Origin: Moringa oleifera
Lineage: Eukaryota; Streptophyta; Magnoliopsida; Brassicales; Moringaceae
Reading direction: 5' to 3'
DNA length: 64,000 nucleotides
NCBI GenBank assembly: GCA_021397835.1
Contig: JAJFZO010000579.1
Coordinates: forward strand, 1,937,001 to 2,001,000
Made by a program: the position numbers and the translations under genes. This document shows, piece by piece, positions 1 to 11,749 of this stretch. Below the pieces are notes generated by a model. The model was not told where the DNA came from and ran no database searches. It saw nothing but the letters and a program-made list of their open reading frames with translations. How positions within the stretch are numbered: position 1 is the stretch's first letter; each line of letters starts with the position of its first letter.

Positions 1-368
1 CACTGAGAACTTTGCTTCTTGGCGGGAATAACCTGGAAAGTCCCTTCCCCAGCAAAGGTACATATGTTCATATATGTTTCTTGATATTTCTTGTTGCTTA
101 ACATCTGACACTATTCTGTAAACAAGTAGGGAGAAGCCAAATTTAATTTTAAGCATAATAAACAACGCAAATTTTTAACTCCTAAATATTTAGGAGAGGA
201 TTTTTCTTAATCTAAGGACATGGGATTAACCCTTGATACTATCCTGCATATTTTACTTTTTTTTTTTTCAATATATGTTTTGTGTTGGTGCAGAGTTATC
301 AAATTTAAAAAATTTGACAGTATTGCATCTTAGTGGCAATCATTTCAATGGCTCCCTGGCAACTCAAG
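1..368 (+). pseudogene. 3' remnant of a leucine-rich-repeat receptor-like protein gene
   Basis: Two exons are visible: 1-57 and 294-368. Each encodes about one leucine-rich repeat (LLLGGNNLESPFPSKG; then LSNLKNLTVLHLSGNHFNG) and ends one base into a glycine codon before a GT donor. This one-repeat-per-exon, phase-1 layout is typical of plant receptor-like proteins that sense ligands at the cell surface. The intron between them ends in a long T tract and GTGCAG. No further LRR exon, transmembrane segment or stop follows; within about 40 bases of the second donor the sequence becomes the truncated 3' part of a PDR transporter copy on the opposite strand. The 5' part lies outside the window. I infer a truncated gene; a functional gene with its next exon elsewhere cannot be fully excluded. 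Confidence 0.7.
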
Positions 369-410
369 GTAATTGTTTAAAATTGACTACCTCTTGGCTT
401 AAGGAATGGA

Positions 411-3400
411 AACAGCCACGACTGGCTGTACAGATGCAGCGTTCTGGATGCCCATGAAGAGCACTGCAGCATACATTAAACACTTTGCGTTGAACAAATC
501 CTGTTGCTTTTCCCTATAATTCACATTTTGAATATCAGATTATCCAGAAACTATAGTGAGTCTGAAGATGAATCTTATCTGATGATGCCATTTTAACTTA
601 CACTTCGGAGCCGAGGTCCCAGAACATTGACCCTAACATCAGCCCTATGAAGGTTGTGAAGAGAGATCTTATTTACAGCAGTGTAAGGGGGATTGCGCCA
701 GTATGACCAATGTTGCTTCCATAAACAAGCCATACATTGGGTCAAAAATGTTTGCGAGTATTGACTAGGAAAACGGAGTTTCTTTTAACCAGGAGAAGGT
801 CTGCTTAGATCTTTGATGAGAGCTTTGTTTCTCCTGAAAATTTACCATAAATCAGTTCTAAATTTGAGCTAAATATACAACATAAGAAGGCTGCTTCTGT
901 GGTTTATATCAGATGCTGAAACATATGGAGACTTCGGATAAACTTACCTAAAAAGTTCTGAATTTTTGTAAATTTCAGTGAAATCAACACCCAAAGCTAT
1001 TTCTTGAGCTGGAGTAGTAACTTCTAACATCCAGATTGCTGGATTACACCCATCTTTGATCTTACTGATTCCTTGAATTCCCTTAATTAATAAAAGGTCA
1101 ATTGCAATTAAGCTACCTAACAAGAATTAAAATCATGGTATGCTCCAGGGATTCGATTGTTCATCATATCATACCTAAAAATACTTGATCAAATGGCAAG
1201 AATGGCAACACAAAGGACCTACATAGATCTTGTGTCCTCCTCGTTTCATCAGAAATAGCTGCAATACAATATTAAAAGTGTCATAATTGGAGCAAACAAA
1301 AAAAAAAAATTGGAGATAGCATCAATATTTCTTTGTGTCTAAAGTTCTCACCTCATCAAAGGTTTCAAATATATCGATGCTTGGCTGAGGATGGTGCAGA
1401 CAACTGTTCTTGCAGTGTCAACAGCGTTCCTAATTGTCTGCATAACTATTGCAGCAGCTCTTCCATCAAGCCCGGAAGTCGGCTCATCCATGAATATGAT
1501 ACATGAATATGATAGATGGATTTCTTTCTCTGATCTGTTGACAGGCCATTTGCACCAGGCAACCCAACCAAAGCTTGTCTCAGTGGGTTTAGTTCTACAC
1601 GTTCCATTACTTCCTGAATGAACATCTGCAATGATTCATGAAAGTTGAAGAGTCAACATTGGCCAGCTACCAGAAAGAAAGTTCATATGCTAAAACAATG
1701 CAGTGTTATCTTGGTTAGTTTGTATGCTGCAGCTTTAAAATTTCCTTAAGGACCAATCTGTCTTGAGGGACTCCCTGATCTTTCATTTCCTATAATGCTC
1801 ATTTCAATCAATTCAGAGCCTCATTCATCAGACAATGCTGCAGCCAAGATGGAACTTCAACCTTTAGACATATATGTTACTAGTAAAACTTTCTGTCATC
1901 TGTGGCATATCAACAGAGTATGAAATTTCATCGAAGGTAATGGAATGTGGCTCAAATGGAAGAACCATTCCCCTTTTCTTGTTGTGGTTGGCCTGAACAG
2001 CTCTCTCAGACCTCACAGATGACTTGGATGAGCTTCTTTTCCGTGTAATTTCATCTCCTCCCTCTGCATACCAAGACCATTTAGAATGCAGTTTTGGCAG
2101 CTAAACAATACGGTCCATAATGATTTATAAACAATACCTGTATTATTTCGATGACTTGAGTTACTTCCGTAGGATGATAGCTCAATTGCTCCTTCTTGCT
2201 TGTCCTCCCCTTCAGTACTCTGAGATTTTTCTGTTATAACAGCCTGGGGCTTCCCGAATGCTGCAGGATCGTTCTCATTGTTATCACATAACTTTCTCGA
2301 TTTCAGAAAGTGATAGAAAAGTGAAAAGTGAAGATACGCACGATTAAGGTAAGAGAGCCAGAGTGAAACAGAAGTTGAATAAAAATACGGATCCCAATAG
2401 AGAGCCTACTTCCAACCTATACCAATATGCATCTCGGAAAAACCCGCAAGACTTCAAAACTGCAACTCCGAATGACTCATTTGACTCTGGAAGAACCTGC
2501 ACAATGAAAAGAAAAACAAAAAGTTCAAGTATCAGCTGATATTTGAGAGAAAAACATACGAAAATGGACGTTTCGCCTTCAAACATTACATACCCGTCCC
2601 CAGCTATTCCCCAGGAACTCATTAACCACTATTGCATTCTGTCCGTACATTATAGGTGATGCCCAGTAACCCCATATCCACCACTTCCTAATGTTATCTG
2701 TGGCATTAAGAAAAGGATTAAGGTTGCTTCACCAAATTTACGACTGAATTTACAATTGATTGTTGTACCTTGTGACAGTACAATGCCACCCAGTGCAAAA
2801 TGTACTAGCATAGCAAATGACCCAAATGTGTTAGCTACAATTATGTTTCTTCCAGCAGCTGCTATGAATCTAAATAATCCGGAAGCCATCTGCTTGAGAA
2901 GCAAGAGCAGAAGGTACTGCTTCAAGAGCCTGCAGCAAGCGAATTTATTTCATATATCACCTGAAACTAAACATGTTTCTAATTACCTTCCATTGGAACT
3001 TTTAATGTAAATATTTCTGTGATTTTACCTTCCAACGTTAGGATCGAATTCAATAAAGTAATAAGTGATGAATACCCAAATGCCAACTTCTATGAATGTG
3101 ATAGGAAACTTCAAGATCAATGGAGGCAGAGCATATGTCCATGCAGGATAAAAGAGGAAGTCCCTTTGCTTGTGATAGAGAGTTCAGACATTCCATTAAA
3201 CATTATCATAATCACTGTAAAAAACGGGGCACCAGTGTAGATTCCTCCATCAGTTACTGAATCGCGGTGCATGTTAGCCTGCAGGAAGAGCGTCATAGTG
3301 AACACACCTTGGTGAACTTGAAAATGTAGACAAATGAGTTTCTCTTCATCAGCAAGTATTCTCTGGAGAAGTTAGCTTTAAACAACTCTTTCTTGCTAAC

Positions 3401-6056
3401 ACCATACCTTTGGGTTGTCAAAGCCACGGGATGGTTCTTTGTCTTTTCAAATGGTGTCCCAAGCTCATCACCGAGTCTCCTTCCCGCATGGTAGGATTGG
3501 AATGCCTCAGAAAACTCTTTGACAGTGGTAAACCTGTAAGGCTTATCGCTGCGTGCCCAATGTTGCATTTTATCTTTCCAAGATGTCACCTGCAAATAAG
3601 TGATTTCCAGAATACTTAGCAATGAGACTTCACTATCACATATAAGGCTCATCTTGCAAACCAAAGGTTGTTTCTGCACTTACTTCTTGCAAGAAATCAG
3701 CGACACCCTTCCTTTCAGGGCACTTGAAGCCCATTGATTCGAAAAAGTCCAGTACATATTCACGAGGACCCTGGTAAACAATCTGGCCATCAGAGAGAAG
3801 TATAATGTCGTCAAAAAGATCATAAGTCTCAGGTGCTGGCTGAAGCAGGGAAATAACAGCAGTTCCATTAAGAATATGAACATATTGCTCGAGTGAGTTC
3901 ACAATCTTGAAATTCGTTGAACTGTCCAAAACAGTTGATATCTCATCCATGGACGGTGCCCTTGCTGGTCCAACGAGCATCTCACCTATGAATTAAAATT
4001 AGCAGATTTTCAAGCAGTTATCTGAACAGATAGCAAAAAAATTAGTTCCTTCAGTTTCAGAAATGGATCGATGAAGACGTTAAGTACCAGTTGTGACACG
4101 CTCCCTTTGTCCTCCAGAGATTCCTCTTAACATCTCGTCTCCAACCATGGTATCTGCACATGCTTTTAGCCCTAGAATCTGCAATTTTGTTTATGGTAAG
4201 AAATTACAAACTGTAAGACTTATTATCTTTCCAGTTCTGAAGAGTCTCAAGAGATAATCTGCATAAACATGGGCTTCAGGATATAGTCTGTGATCGCACT
4301 GGCTTCCTGACCTTCCGTTGCCACTGCCTATGATATTACAAATACCCAGAACAAGAAACAAAAATCATAATGAATTCAAAGATTCTCTTGCATAAGAACT
4401 CATTCCTCGGACGATTATTTCTGTTTTACAAAACAAATTTGCAGGAATTTGAGAAATCGATATCATAATGAAATTTGCAGCCACAGAAACACCTGTGACT
4501 AATTCTGTTTCAGATAGCTTTCTCACCGTCATGAAGACATCGATATCAGGATCAGGCTTAATGTTTGCTGCTTTCTCTCTTCTCGACAACTCTGATAACA
4601 TATCTAAGAATCCTCAAAAACACAATAAGTCATGCTTAGATCGTTCTCCAATTTTATCAAAAGTAAATCACAAAAGAAAAGCAACACGAAAAGGGTCTGA
4701 AACAAGCCATTTGAACTCACCATAATGGATCCAACCCCCTGGCATCTTGCAGCAAAAGCCAACGTTTCTCGCACAGTCATTTCTCCTATATGAACATCAT
4801 GTTGGTTGATATAGGCAGCAGTCCTCTGGGGTACAAACTCATTCATGCCATGACCATTATATGTCACATTACCCGAAAACTGTGCTCGCAATTTCAATTA
4901 CTTGAAATGGATACAGTAATCAATGCTGATCTTGTAATTTAGAAACCCATCAAAGAAATAAAAAGTTTGGCTACATATATGATCACCTTTAGATCAGGAT
5001 CTAGTTTCCCAGCTATAGGCAGCAGGAGAGTTGTCTTTCCAGAACTTGGGGGACCCAGAAGCAGTGTGATTCTGGGATAAACGTAGAAAAGAAAATGAGT
5101 GTTAGCTGCTCAGCTTTGTTTTAAAGTTCAGTCTGACATTATTCAGAGAAAATCTAAGCAACCGGAACTCAATTCAACCTGCTTGGCCTGATTAATCCAC
5201 TGATATCTTGGAGGATAGTCAGGTGATTCTTCTTACTGGGAAGTATATGCAGACAATTCAAGAACCCCTTTCAATTACAACCCAAAAGAAAATCAGGAAT
5301 ACAGATAAAGAAAGTAAGACAAATGTAAAATCAGATAAAAAAGAATTAAGTGCATAAATTATGAATAAAGTTTGCATTTCATACTTCCACTATGTTGACA
5401 GTGAAGTTAAAGAATGAAGGCAAGGCTCTGCCTCCCACATAAGCTTCTGCTTCGACGTTTAGATGCTCAAAATGGACTTCAATGGTGGGAATACTAATGC
5501 CAACCCTGCCAAAAAGTAAAAAAATAAACTCATTAATTGTAGAAAAAGGAGAATTTACCTCAAAAAAAAAAAAAGGGCCCAACCAAAATAGAGTTCATTA
5601 AAACAGAAGAATATGATATTTCACTTTACTGTTCCTCGCCGTCAAGTTATTCTGGGTAAGTTTAACAGTGTTCTCAGTAACCAAACAGAGCATGTAAAAA
5701 AGAAGAAACCAGTACCTGTTGATACGGTTCTTGAGCGTTAGCAAGAACTGCTCATTATCCTCCTCAACAATTTTCACCAACCGCTCCAGCAAATTCTTCC
5801 TCTCTTGCAGTCCAAGGTTTCTTATGTCGATTTCATCGGCACCTCCATGGGAGGTAGTCAATATACCTTTCCTTAAACGATCAAAGGTAGGCAGTTTCTC
5901 GAGTGCAGCCCACTTTAGAGCCTCTTCATCGTCTTCTTCCCGTGATGATCTTGAAAACACTTCCATGGCATTGCTCCTCCAAATCGAAGAACCTCCGGCT
6001 CCTATACTTCGAGCCCGTAAACTGTTACTCGCTTTGTAAACATCACCTCCCTCCGT
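411..6056 (-). pseudogene. PDR/ABCG transporter copy 1, multiply disrupted pseudogene
   Basis: Aligning by eye to copy 2 identifies exons 1-21 and part of 22, e.g. exon 1 5716-6056, exon 4 (NBD1 Walker A GPPSSGKT) 4987-5071, exon 8 4088-4178, exon 9 3684-3985, exon 12 2769-2929, exon 13 2594-2697, exon 20 948-1081. Lesions: start codon ATG to ACG (6054-6056); 1-nt loss at the end of exon 5 (about 4724); exon 7 donor lost (4272-4273); intron 10 plus the start of exon 11 deleted (about 3299); 25-nt deletion in exon 11 (about 3172); 2-nt deletion in exon 14 (about 2350); exon 16 donor GT to AT (1898-1899); most of exon 17 with the NBD2 Walker A deleted (about 1745); Walker B of NBD2 broken by a 13-bp duplication (1489-1514); 4-nt insertion in exon 21 (about 672). 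Exons 23-24 are absent. It cannot encode a transporter. Confidence 0.95.
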
Positions 6057-6790
6057 TACAACCAGAGGTTACCACTTCCACAAAAGTGCTACAATGCAAC
6101 CACGACCCACCGAAAACTTTCTAAGAATTTGACGCAAGGAGACCACAGATTTCTCCTCCGAGAAAAATTTTTTTTTTTTAAAAAAAGCAAAACCCAGAAA
6201 TCTTCAAATGAAATGCGAAATTCAAGCTTGCAGACATAAAAACTCAAAGGAAGATATGGGTGCTCTATGTGCACCTGTATCTGGCCTTATGTACAAGTAC
6301 ACTAGTAGAAAAAATGGACTCCCAATTCACAGTGTTCAAATGTAGAAAATTTTCGTGGACCTTCTCTGCTTAAGAAAATGGCAGGCCAGGAAAGAAATTA
6401 ATGCAACAGGCTGTTCAATACCCCACTAGATTTCTTGATAAAAATGTATTGTTTTCTTACCAAGTGACAGTTTTATAAACGAGGGCTGCCTTTGTTTACC
6501 TTGATTACCAAGAGAACCAAGAGGTAAGCTACATCAGTAGAAAACCCAAGTTTTTGAGCTCTCCAATGTCCATGAAGACCAACCAGAAATTCTGGTTAAA
6601 TGGGTTTTTATAAATTCAACCAGTTTTAATTCTATCAGCTTCAATGTCTTTTCCTCTCCCATGTTAGATATATTTATCATACATAGTCTTGTAAACTTTC
6701 GAGATGACTGGTTGATGCATTGGATTTAGCTGAGGTTCCTTAATAGATAATAAAATATATCATACTTAGACGATTAAGGAAGAAAGCTAT
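6057..6790 (-). promoter_or_regulatory. 5' flank of PDR copy 1, homologous to that of copy 2
   Basis: This stretch parallels the 5' flank of copy 2 (36053-36765) along nearly its full length, including the leader and putative core promoter. The TATA-like octamer of copy 2 (TATATAAG) reads TACATAAG here at 6286-6293 on the minus strand. The similarity stops near 6790, where the two loci diverge. No other gene is seen. Confidence 0.7.
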
Positions 6791-8344
6791 TCAATGTTCT
6801 TGGCTAATATATGTTTGAGTAAGTATTCAAAACAAACTTAAAATTATCTCAAATTTCAACAGAAATTTTATTTTTAAAAAATAACATAATGTATCTTGAT
6901 TTTTTATTAATTATCAAAAAAAATTTTTAATTGCGAAGCTGTCCAAAAAGAACGTTAACTCAAGGGTAGCATTAGTTTTTTCATACTATGTTGCCATGTG
7001 GTTCCCCCTAATTTTATACTAAGAACAAGAAATCAAACCTTACCTTACTTCATCTCAAAATCAAAAGAATTTTAAAGTTTTTCTTCTCAAATTGGTGATT
7101 GGGACTTGATTTGTATGCTATTCTCTTCTTATATTATACCTTAATTTATGTATGTAGTGCTATAATTTATGTATGTAGTCAAAACGTGACAACCATTGGA
7201 CCTTGTGGAGAGTGAACTTTCAACCTTTGACATCAATTACTGCTCATATGAATTTCGAGTTAAATTGTGGACTTCCTGAATTTGTAGCAACCCAGGAAGG
7301 AGGTTTTGGGGCTGCGAAAAGAATGAGGTAAGTGTACAAACGTGATTTTATTTTCAATTGATAACATCAATTAACTAGATGATTAGGTGTCTCATGTTGA
7401 AGAACTAAACTTGTAAAATTGGAAAATGTGAAGATCATATAGGTAATTCAACTTACCCCATTCTTGAATTTGAATTTGTTATAATGTAGGTAATAATTTT
7501 GCATATGGAGTAGATGTAGCAAATGTAAGAGTATGTTACTGACAGTTCCTTGATATTGGGCTGTTTGTGCAAGTGGCACTGAATAAGATGAAGATAATAT
7601 AAGTAATTTGGTAGATGATATTAGTATGTTTGGTAATTTGACGTTTGTGCAGATGATACCAATTTTTTTTTTGGTAGCATTATTCTTGTCAAATTAAACT
7701 GAGTTGTTTAATAGCAGTGCACACTTTTAGTTGTGCTGTTAGTTGATATTACATTTATGGACATAATACTACTGGATATTTACATTTCCATTAATTAGGT
7801 TTGTTTTGGTTTTGTGATTAATGTAGAAGCATCCGTTTTGCCAATACTTTCAGTTGTATGTCGCTCCAATTTGTAATTGTAAAATGCAAGTATTATCAAA
7901 ACTATTACGCCAATTGTGGAAGCTACAAGAAGGGGTCACCTTCTCTAAGAAACTTACTTGCATTTTTTAATTTAAATGATTATAAAAATTTTAAAAATAT
8001 TTTTATTATTAAAAAATATTTTAAAAATAATTCAAATGTATTTTTTACTACATTTCAAGTAAACCGCTTAATTTTGAATAATTTTCATAAAAAATATAGT
8101 TGTAATAAGTTTTTAAATTTTTTGATGGTGTAAATTTTTTTTAAAAATATTTTCAATACTCAAAATTTTTTGAAATTATTGTATAAAACTTTTAATATCT
8201 TTAATTTTTAAAATTTTTAATAAAATTTAATTTAAATCAAATTAATAAATCAAAGTTAATTTTTTATTTTTTAAACTCGACTGTTTAATTGATAATATAA
8301 AATAAATATTAATATTTTATGAGATATTTATCTTTATTTATATT
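6791..8344. other. intergenic AT-rich DNA with a partial MITE-like repeat
   Basis: I find no gene I can support. Around 7975-8260 the sequence matches the interior of the AT-rich terminal-inverted-repeat family described at 37254-37793, but without clear ends. The less AT-rich stretch 7150-7330 does not translate into anything I recognise. Confidence 0.4.
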
Positions 8345-9370
8345 TAAAAAATATGTTAAAAATAAAAAAAAATGTAAAACAAAAATGTCATGCAGGTGAT
8401 TGATCTGCTTTCACGTGAAAGCTTACGTGGAAAACACGGCTGACTGCAGAGGGCGATCCACACCGTTTTGAAATTTATTTTAATAAAATAAGCAAAAGTC
8501 AAATACTATAATTTTTCAAATAAAAAGAATAGAGAATGCGTTGAAGTATGGAGTTTATGCTGTAAGCGGAGTAAGTATGGAAGGGGTAAAGTTGTGATTA
8601 ATGCATTTAATATTAAAAAATGAAAAAGAAAACTTACAGTTAATAAATGGATGTAATATAACTAACAATATGATTAAATTCATGTTCTCGTTACCGCTCA
8701 GCAGAATTTGCAAGGAGTTAAAGTGACCGTTTTTAGCAATCCCATTTAGTTTGGTGCAAGATATTTAATTTTAGTGGAATTTATTTAAAAATATTTAATT
8801 CTAGTGGGATTTATTTGATACTAATTTCAAGATATTTAATTTTAGTGAAATTTATTTAATATTGATTCTGAAATATTTAATTCTAGTGGAGTTAAAACAG
8901 AATTCATAAAAGAGAGAAAGAAATATCCTCAAGAAAAAAAATATATATTACCCATTTATTAATATCTTATTAGTAAAATGTATTGAATTTGTATGAAAAA
9001 TTCGGGTTTGACAAGAAAGCATTGCGAATGGCGCAAGCAGCTCTAACGTGCATATCAATGAATCGAATTAGCGGGATGTTCACTAAAGTAATGCCACTAA
9101 TTTATACTTGGTGGGTAAATGTATTAATTTTTAAATAAAATTTAAAAATTCAAATAAATTAACATTAATTAAATTTAATGAAATTCAATTTTTGGTTCGA
9201 TTTTGATTGAATTAAATATTAAAAAATCTTATTTGGAGAAATATATAGTTAGAATTTGACACAGTTTGTGTTTTTAATTTAATTATTAAAAAAATTTTAT
9301 GAACTAATAAAAATGAATACATAGTCTGATATTTTCAAGAATTCTTCTATATTCATAATTTTAGAGTATA
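8345..9370 (+). repeat. inverted paralogous block shared with the upstream region of PDR copy 2
   Basis: Read on the plus strand, this segment matches the reverse complement of about 36790-38415. Anchors in matching order include a G-box-containing TTCACGTGAAAGC region (8411), a CTGCAGAGGGCGATCCACACC region (8445), several degenerate ATATTTAATTYTAGTGG units (8760-8890), TTTGACAAGAAAGCA (9007) and a TTGGAGAAAT region (9233). It lacks the 540-bp MITE that interrupts the copy 2 version. Within copy 1 the block therefore lies in the opposite orientation relative to the PDR gene. Confidence 0.8.
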
Positions 9371-10107
9371 TTTGTGTTATTATTAATGAATTTAACAAAT
9401 ATACATATAAATTAAATGTTCAAAAATTTTTTGAAGTGTATCTAAGTGTCGAATTAAATCTCTATCTTCAAAAAATAACATAAAAAATTTTGAAATTTTA
9501 TTTTAAATCAGTACAAACTATTTATTAACGGATTATATCATTCGTTACTGATAATTTGATTATAAGCACGAGTAACGTTAAATTTTCAAATATCATTTTG
9601 AGCACAAAATGATAACAAATTAAGTGAACCCATTTCACTTTATCTTCTTTGTAACTTTTTGGCGGACTTACCATCATCAAATACCATACTCACGTTGTGG
9701 TGAAAACTTCTTGTCAGGATGCCATTGTTTTTTATTTGGGTTATTTAGTTGTTTTATTTTTACCAACACCTAGATTTGTAAGGATAAAAAGCTAAGAATC
9801 ACTTTTATTTTGAGCTTCATTTGGGGGTTCCATCAATTAATGCTTGTTGTTGGGTAGCTTTATCTTTTAGATTTTGTTTTTTTTTTGTCTCGAGTTTATT
9901 TTATGGGTATCTTTCATTATTAATTTTCTATGTTTTGGGATTTAAATAGGGTTAGTATAAATTAATGGATTTTGTTTTAAATATGGCAAATTTGTATTTA
10001 ATTAAACAGTAAATAATGATTAGGTTAAAATAATTAAGGTAAGTATTTTAAATACATAATTAATATTAGTATTAGTTACAAAAGTGATATCGTCAACCGA
10101 GTATCTT

Positions 10108-10140
<33 letters not shown>

Positions 10141-10190
10141 ACTTTGACATGCATATATGTAAATCTCTTACTTGATTATCATTGTGTCTT
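9371..10190. other. intergenic AT-rich stretch with a TA/TG microsatellite
   Basis: No gene is supported. A (TA)n(TG)n microsatellite occupies about 10107-10141, just upstream of the Mutator-like remnant. Confidence 0.5.
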
Positions 10191-10199
10191 TTTTATTTA

Positions 10200-11150
10200 G
10201 GATTTGACAATAAACAATGGCTTCCTATTACTTTATTTGCTATTATAAGCTACTTTATAGTGGATCAAATAGAGATATAGTTTATTTAGGATTTGATATT
10301 AAATATAGTTTAGATGAAGTGACCATTTATGATGATGTTGATAGTGACTTATTTTCTATAATAAAAATAGTAAGTATGCCAAGGGATGTTGAAGCTTAGC
10401 ATAGGGTTATTATTATTTTTTTTAATGTAACACCTAGTAAAACAATAGTTAATAAGTTGATTAGTGCCAACCTTGATATGCCTTGCATGACATGGATAAT
10501 ACGGGTGATAAAGGCATTAGACCTAGACTTTGATTCTTTCGATGTTCACTATTTCGATGAGTTGCATACTCCAATTAGCAATGATGAGGATGTTAACTTT
10601 GAGGGTAAAAGTGAATTCAATACGATAATTGGCATGGTCAATCTCGAGTTCCAAATGGTCCTCGTTTTTAGGCCCATTATTGAGAGTAGAGATGTTGCGA
10701 CAAAAAATGGGGTAAGAGGGTTATAATGTAAAATTTGTAAAATGTAAGTGCAATAAGCTTAAGGTTGTGTGTAGAGATGGTTGTAAATGAACAAGGTTGA
10801 TATCACAAGTTGTTTAAACATATTATTTATTGTTAAGACTTATGTATCTACTCATACATGTGATAGATCATTCCTAAATAAATTAATGAGTTCAAGATTC
10901 CTGGCACGTAAGTATTTGGATTTGTTTAGCATGGATCCAATGATTGGAATTTCAATATTGTAGTAAGCAGTGAAGGTAGATCTAGTTTGTGATGTTTCTA
11001 AGGTTTTTTGCATAAGTATAAAGAGGTTTACTATGTCATAGATATATGGATCTCAAAGTGAGCAACATAGCCACCGCAGGGATTACTACAAAGAAGTTAG
11101 GATGCAAAATCTTAGAAGCTCACTAATCTTAAGCTTAGATAGAATCCATT
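10200..11150 (+). pseudogene. decayed Mutator-like (MuDR/MULE) transposase
   Basis: The open stretch at 10217 begins MASYYFICYYK, as plant MULE transposase N-terminal domains do, followed by acidic TYDD-like spacing. The next segment (10457-10726) continues with acidic residues and an RPIIESRD-like string. At about 10733-10790 a cysteine-rich stretch (KCKCNKLKVVCRDGCK) matches the MuDR zinc-binding region. This is followed in broken frames by YVSTHTCDRSFLN-like and ARKYLDLF-like residues around 10840-10930. Several stops and frame changes interrupt it, and the catalytic DDE domain is not seen. I did not find terminal inverted repeats. Confidence 0.65.
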
Positions 11151-11297
11151 CCCTTTTTATCTCTCTTCTTCAATATGTGCTTTTTCCTTACCTATTATCT
11201 TTCTTTTTGTCAGTATCACAATACTAAAGGTAAGAGATCTTCTTCCTCATATGAAATTTTGCTTCTTGGATAAACTCACTTCTCCTTTTGTACACAT

Positions 11298-11347
<50 letters not shown>

Positions 11348-11687
11348 AGCAATCCTTGAAACCCATTTCATCCATAAAACATAAGAAGAAAGACCATTAT
11401 GCCAAGGAGAAACCTACTTCTTCCTTTTATTTTTCCAAATGCAATAGTGGAAACCCATGTCATCCATAAGTCTTAATTTTTTTTTGTAGATTGAAGCATA
11501 AAAATGATAATTTGAAATGTTACTTTTTGTACATCGACATTTGGTCTTCAAAGGAGATAATTTTTGAGCTATGATTTCTACTAGTAGTATGGTGGTTCGA
11601 CACTTCCTAAAAAATCTTTTCTTATTTGTTCGATTAATCTAAACCTTGCATGCGATGTTTAGATGGCTAAAGCACACTTCTGAAAAA
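11151..11687. other. intergenic stretch with CT/AT microsatellite
   Basis: A (CT)n(AT)n microsatellite occupies about 11299-11346. The open frame across it (SLSLSLSIYIYIYI) is an artefact of the repeat. No gene is supported. Confidence 0.6.
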
Positions 11688-11749
11688 TTATTTTTGTGTT
11701 TGTTTTTTTCGTGTCTTTATGTGATGTTTGGGTTCTATGTCGAGCCCAC

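Noticed and set aside
5719..6039. Serine-rich plus-strand frame over exon 1 of copy 1 (also 35718-36035)
   Set aside because: Antisense shadow of the acidic, Glu/Asp-rich PDR N-terminus; no independent support.
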